A stretch of 64,000 nucleotides of DNA, taken from NCBI GenBank assembly GCA_963713355.1, contig CAVQLK010000006.1:1178001-1242000 (forward strand), read 5' to 3'. The notes below the pieces were generated by a model, which had not been told where the DNA came from, did no database searches, and saw nothing but the letters and a program-made list of their open reading frames with translations. A program made the position numbers and the translations under genes. Below are positions 61,646 to 64,000 of the stretch, one piece after another. This stretch comes from FEN-1219 sp963713355. GTDB taxonomy: Bacteria; Pseudomonadota; Gammaproteobacteria; Steroidobacterales; Rariloculaceae. Numbering within the stretch: position 1 is the first letter of the stretch; every line of letters begins with the position of its first letter.

Positions 61646-61749
61646 TTGATTTACTCCTTGAATCGTTGCGTGGTGCAGGATACAAACGCTTACACGGGAA
61701 CGCAGGTTGGCGGCCCGGAGCCTACGGGCTTTGCGAAGGGGAGCGCAAC

Positions 61750-62799
61750 GTGCACAGAACGGATCCAGGCAGACGGCGATTCCTCGGAACGCTCGGAGCC
61801 GTCGGCGCCGCATCGCTGGTGCCCGCCACTGTGCTCAGAGGTCAAGGCGGCGAGCGCCGCATCGACGTTCATCAGCATTTCGTAAGCCCAAGCTTCCACG
61901 CGTTCTTGGACGGCAAGAACTCGCCGGCAATGCCGATTCCCGGCATAAACGCGTGGCGCGATTACTCGCCGGCGCGCGCCGTCGAAGAGCTCGATCGCGT
62001 CGGCATCGAGACGGCGATGGTTTCGATCACCGCGCCGGGTGTCTGGTTCGGCGACGCCGAGGAAGCTCGGCGGCTCGCGCGCGAGATGAACGAGTTCGCG
62101 GCGGGCCGCATGGTCGGCGATCACAAGGGGAGGTTCGGATTGTTCGCGGTGCTGCCGTTGCCCGACGTGGACGGAGCTTTGAGCGAGATCGAGTTCGCGC
62201 TGGATACGCTGAAAGCCGACGGCTTCGGCGTGCTGACGAGCTATGGCAACGGCTGGCTCGGCGATGCGAGTTTCGCGCCCGTCCTCGACGAGCTGAACAG
62301 GCGCAAGGCTGTCGTCTATGTGCACCCGACCGACGCCGCCTGTTGCTCAGGGCTGTTACCGCGCGTGCCGAATCAGATGCTCGAGTATCCGATGGACACG
62401 ATGCGTACGATCGCGAGCTTGATCGTCAGCGAGACGGCCACGCGTTGCCCCGACGTGCGCTTCATCTTCTCGCACGCGGGCGGGCCGCTGATCGGCGTCG
62501 CGGGCAGGCTGCTCGCCACGGAGATGACGGCGGAAAACCTCGCGAAGACGCCGGAAGCGAACACGCGGCTACACCACCTGCGCCGCTTCTACTACGACAC
62601 CGCGGGCTCAGCGAATCCGGTCAATATGCACGGCTTGAAGACTCTCGTCGGGGTCTCGCAGATCGTATTCGGCACCGATGCGCCGTTCTTCGACGGTGCG
62701 CAGCAGGTGCGCGGCCTGCAGGCAGCGGGCTTCACGGCCGCCGAGCTCGCGCGCGTCGAGCGAGCGAACGCGCTCTCGTTTCTCCCTCGTTTCGCTTGA
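61750..62799 (+). CDS. Tat-exported amidohydrolase (ACMSD-like, amidohydro_2)
   Basis: Metal-dependent hydrolase or decarboxylase of the amidohydrolase 2 family, 349 residues. GTG 61750, with GGGGAG upstream, opens a Tat signal (GRRRFLGTLGAVGAASLVPA). The metal-binding HxH is in RIDVHQHFVSP. A second His lies in KAVVYVHPTDAACC, another in FIFSHAGGPLIGVAGR, and the late Asp in IVFGTDAPFFDG, the full set of ligands for this fold. Relatives include 2-amino-3-carboxymuconate-6-semialdehyde decarboxylase and 5-carboxyvanillate decarboxylase. Export by Tat is unusual for those and suggests a periplasmic variant. Bacterioferritin follows after 24 bases. Confidence 0.86.
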   Translation: MHRTDPGRRRFLGTLGAVGAASLVPATVLRGQGGERRIDVHQHFVSPSFHAFLDGKNSPAMPIPGINAWRDYSPARAVEELDRVGIETAMVSITAPGVWFGDAEEARRLAREMNEFAAGRMVGDHKGRFGLFAVLPLPDVDGALSEIEFALDTLKADGFGVLTSYGNGWLGDASFAPVLDELNRRKAVVYVHPTDAACCSGLLPRVPNQMLEYPMDTMRTIASLIVSETATRCPDVRFIFSHAGGPLIGVAGRLLATEMTAENLAKTPEANTRLHHLRRFYYDTAGSANPVNMHGLKTLVGVSQIVFGTDAPFFDGAQQVRGLQAAGFTAAELARVERANALSFLPRFA

Positions 62800-62823
62800 A
62801 CAAAACACGACAAGGAACCTCTC

Positions 62824-63294
62824 ATGGCGACGCTCAACACGAAGAATGTCATCGATCAACTGAATCGGATCCTCGAATGCGAGCTCGCCGGAGTCGTGCG
62901 CTATACGCACTACTCGATGATGATCTTCGGCTACAGCCGCATACCGATCGTCAAATGGTTCCAAGACGAAGCCGCAGAGTCGCTGCAGCACGCGCATCAG
63001 GCCGGCGAGATGGTCACGCGGCTCGGCGGGCATCCGTCTCTCGCGATCGGCGACCTGCTCGAGACGCACCAGCATGACATAGGCGGGATCCTGCGTGAGA
63101 CGCTCGAGGCAGAGCATTACGCGCTCGGCCTCTACACGAAGCTTTTGAAGCTCGTCGAAGGCAACTCCGTAGCGCTAGAGGAATATGCGCGCGACCTGAT
63201 CTCGCAGGAGGAAGCGCACATCGACGAGATCGACAAGATGCTGCGCAAGCCCGGCGATACGGCGATCAGCCAGGAAGCACGCGATCTCGATTGA
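62824..63294 (+). CDS. bfr: Bacterioferritin
   Basis: Iron-storage ferritin-like protein, 156 residues, four-helix bundle. The diiron-site residues are in ILECELAGVVRYTHYS (Glu), the ExxH of DEAAESLQHAHQAGE, LRETLEAEHYAL and ISQEEAHIDEIDKML. The haem-ligand Met typical of Bfr would be in the second helix. MMIFGYSRIPIV precedes it, but the canonical position is not certain, so a haem-free ferritin-like protein is possible. It may also act in ferritin-like protection against peroxide. It is placed after the amidohydrolase and before the ThDP enzyme, with short gaps. Confidence 0.88.
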   Translation: MATLNTKNVIDQLNRILECELAGVVRYTHYSMMIFGYSRIPIVKWFQDEAAESLQHAHQAGEMVTRLGGHPSLAIGDLLETHQHDIGGILRETLEAEHYALGLYTKLLKLVEGNSVALEEYARDLISQEEAHIDEIDKMLRKPGDTAISQEARDLD

Positions 63295-63339
63295 CAGTAC
63301 GGGCGTGGCGGCTGACCAATAACGAAAAGGGGGTAGGTC

Positions 63340-64000
63340 ATGAACGTCGTCCAAGTCGCTGCCGAAGTGTTGAAGCGAGAGGGTGTGGACATTCTGTTCA
63401 CGTACCCGTTGAACCCGTTGACGGAGTCGGCGGCTGCGCTCGACATTCGGCCGCTCGTCGTGCGCCAAGAGCGTGTCGGCTGCGCAATGGCCGACGCCGT
63501 CGGCCGCGTCACGTCCGGCGACAAGGTCAGCGTCTTCTGCTGCCAGCACGGCCCCGGTATCGAGAACGCGTTCGGCGCCGTCGCGCAGGCTTACTCCGAG
63601 GGCGTGCCGCTCGTAGTGGTGGCCGGGGGAGCGCCGCGCGAGCGCCACTACATGAAGCCATATTTCAGCTCGTCCCTGAACTTCCGCCACATCACGAAGC
63701 AGGCGGAGACCGTCTTGATGCCGGAGATGCTCGTGCCGGCGATGCGCCGCGCGTTCAGCCTGGCGCGCAACGGCCGTCCCGGGCCCGCGCTCGTCGAGAT
63801 TCCCGCCGACCTCTGGAACATGGAAGTGCCCGGAGAGCTCGACTATCGCCCGTCGCGGCGGATTCTGACGGCGCCCGACGCGCGCGCCGTCGATGCCGCA
63901 GCCGAGGCGTTGCTCGCGGCGCGGCTGCCGCTGATCTATGCGGGGCAGGGGGTGCACTACGCGAAGGCATGGCCCGAGCTAAAGGAAGTCGCCGAGCTGC
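63340..64000 (+). CDS. Thiamine-diphosphate-dependent enzyme, acetolactate-synthase-like (3' end outside window)
   Basis: The first 220 residues of a ThDP enzyme continue beyond the window. ATG 63340 has GGGGGTAGG upstream. The N-terminal pyrimidine-binding domain shows VAAEVLKREGVDILFTYPLN, VRQERVGCAMADAVGR with the conserved catalytic-type Glu, CCQHGPGIENAFGAVAQAY, VPLVVVAGGAPRERH and RRAFSLARNGRPGPALVEIP. The start of the central domain (IYAGQGVHYAKAWPEL) is reached. The style resembles acetolactate synthase large subunits and related uncharacterised ThDP enzymes. The substrate cannot be decided without the C-terminal half. Confidence 0.85.
   Translation, partial: MNVVQVAAEVLKREGVDILFTYPLNPLTESAAALDIRPLVVRQERVGCAMADAVGRVTSGDKVSVFCCQHGPGIENAFGAVAQAYSEGVPLVVVAGGAPRERHYMKPYFSSSLNFRHITKQAETVLMPEMLVPAMRRAFSLARNGRPGPALVEIPADLWNMEVPGELDYRPSRRILTAPDARAVDAAAEALLAARLPLIYAGQGVHYAKAWPELKEVAEL

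Noticed and set aside
1..64000. tRNA, rRNA, insertion sequences, prophage or integrase genes
   Set aside because: No cloverleaf-like sequence, terminal inverted repeats, transposase motif or integrase was recognised on either strand.

Overview
The window is a high-GC, gene-dense chromosomal segment of a Gram-negative proteobacterium. It has outer-membrane assembly genes (tamA/tamB), a large TonB-dependent receptor, TRAP and nitrate ABC transporters, Tat and lipoprotein signals and an OmpA-type protein. A YcfD-type JmjC ribosomal oxygenase, GlcDEF and malate synthase G, together with many secreted hydrolases and PQQ-type dehydrogenases, suggest a soil or aquatic gammaproteobacterium (Steroidobacter-like). 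That placement is inference. No tRNA, rRNA, CRISPR array, transposase or prophage gene was seen.

Layout. 1-3.7 kb: glcD (5' truncated)-glcE-glcF, glycolate oxidase. 3.8-10.1 kb (minus): tamA-tamB plus a third coupled gene for a small exported protein. 10.3-17.5 kb: a dihaem cytochrome c and five secreted hydrolases. 17.5-21.5 kb: TRAP transporter dctPQM and a cytochrome P450, in line with the last hydrolase. 21.6-32.6 kb: an accessory block with two PQQ-type quinoproteins, three paralogues of an uncharacterised secreted family, a DUF6152-like protein, a type-B carboxylesterase and an NTF2-like protein. 32.6-36.5 kb (minus): aldolase, HAD phosphatase, DhaL, DhaK, second HAD phosphatase. 36.6-42.3 kb: rhlE, a small NTF2-like protein divergent from an XRE/MmyB-type regulator, malate synthase G and a small exported protein. 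42.5-46.8 kb: TonB receptor, carboxymuconolactone-decarboxylase-family protein and a TetR regulator. 47.0-59.1 kb: a complete nitrate-assimilation locus. 59.2-64 kb: OmpA-like protein, ribosomal oxygenase, Tat-exported amidohydrolase, bacterioferritin and the start of a ThDP enzyme.

The most informative region is the nitrate locus: nasT, nasS, porin, nrtA, nrtB, nrtD, nirB, nirD, nasA. Each of its two transcription-unit starts (porin and nrtA) has a sigma-54-type -24/-12 element. About 26-30 bases downstream of the -24 GG comes the first of two hairpins with hexanucleotide loops carrying A at position 1 and G at position 4, the signature of ANTAR-protein RNA targets. The second hairpin overlaps the 5' arm of an intrinsic terminator with an 8-9 T tract. 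The locus therefore encodes its own antiterminator (NasT), its nitrate-responsive partner (NasS) and two matching RNA targets, one of them in front of a dedicated outer-membrane porin.

Six genes are each broken by a single-base indel: an SGNH hydrolase, a quinoprotein, a HAD phosphatase, dhaL, glcB and a TetR regulator. Five are one-base insertions. One is a one-base deletion inside a 15-bp repeat. Each is given as one gene with the break located. Residual assembly error is the simplest explanation, but real decay cannot be excluded from this sequence alone.
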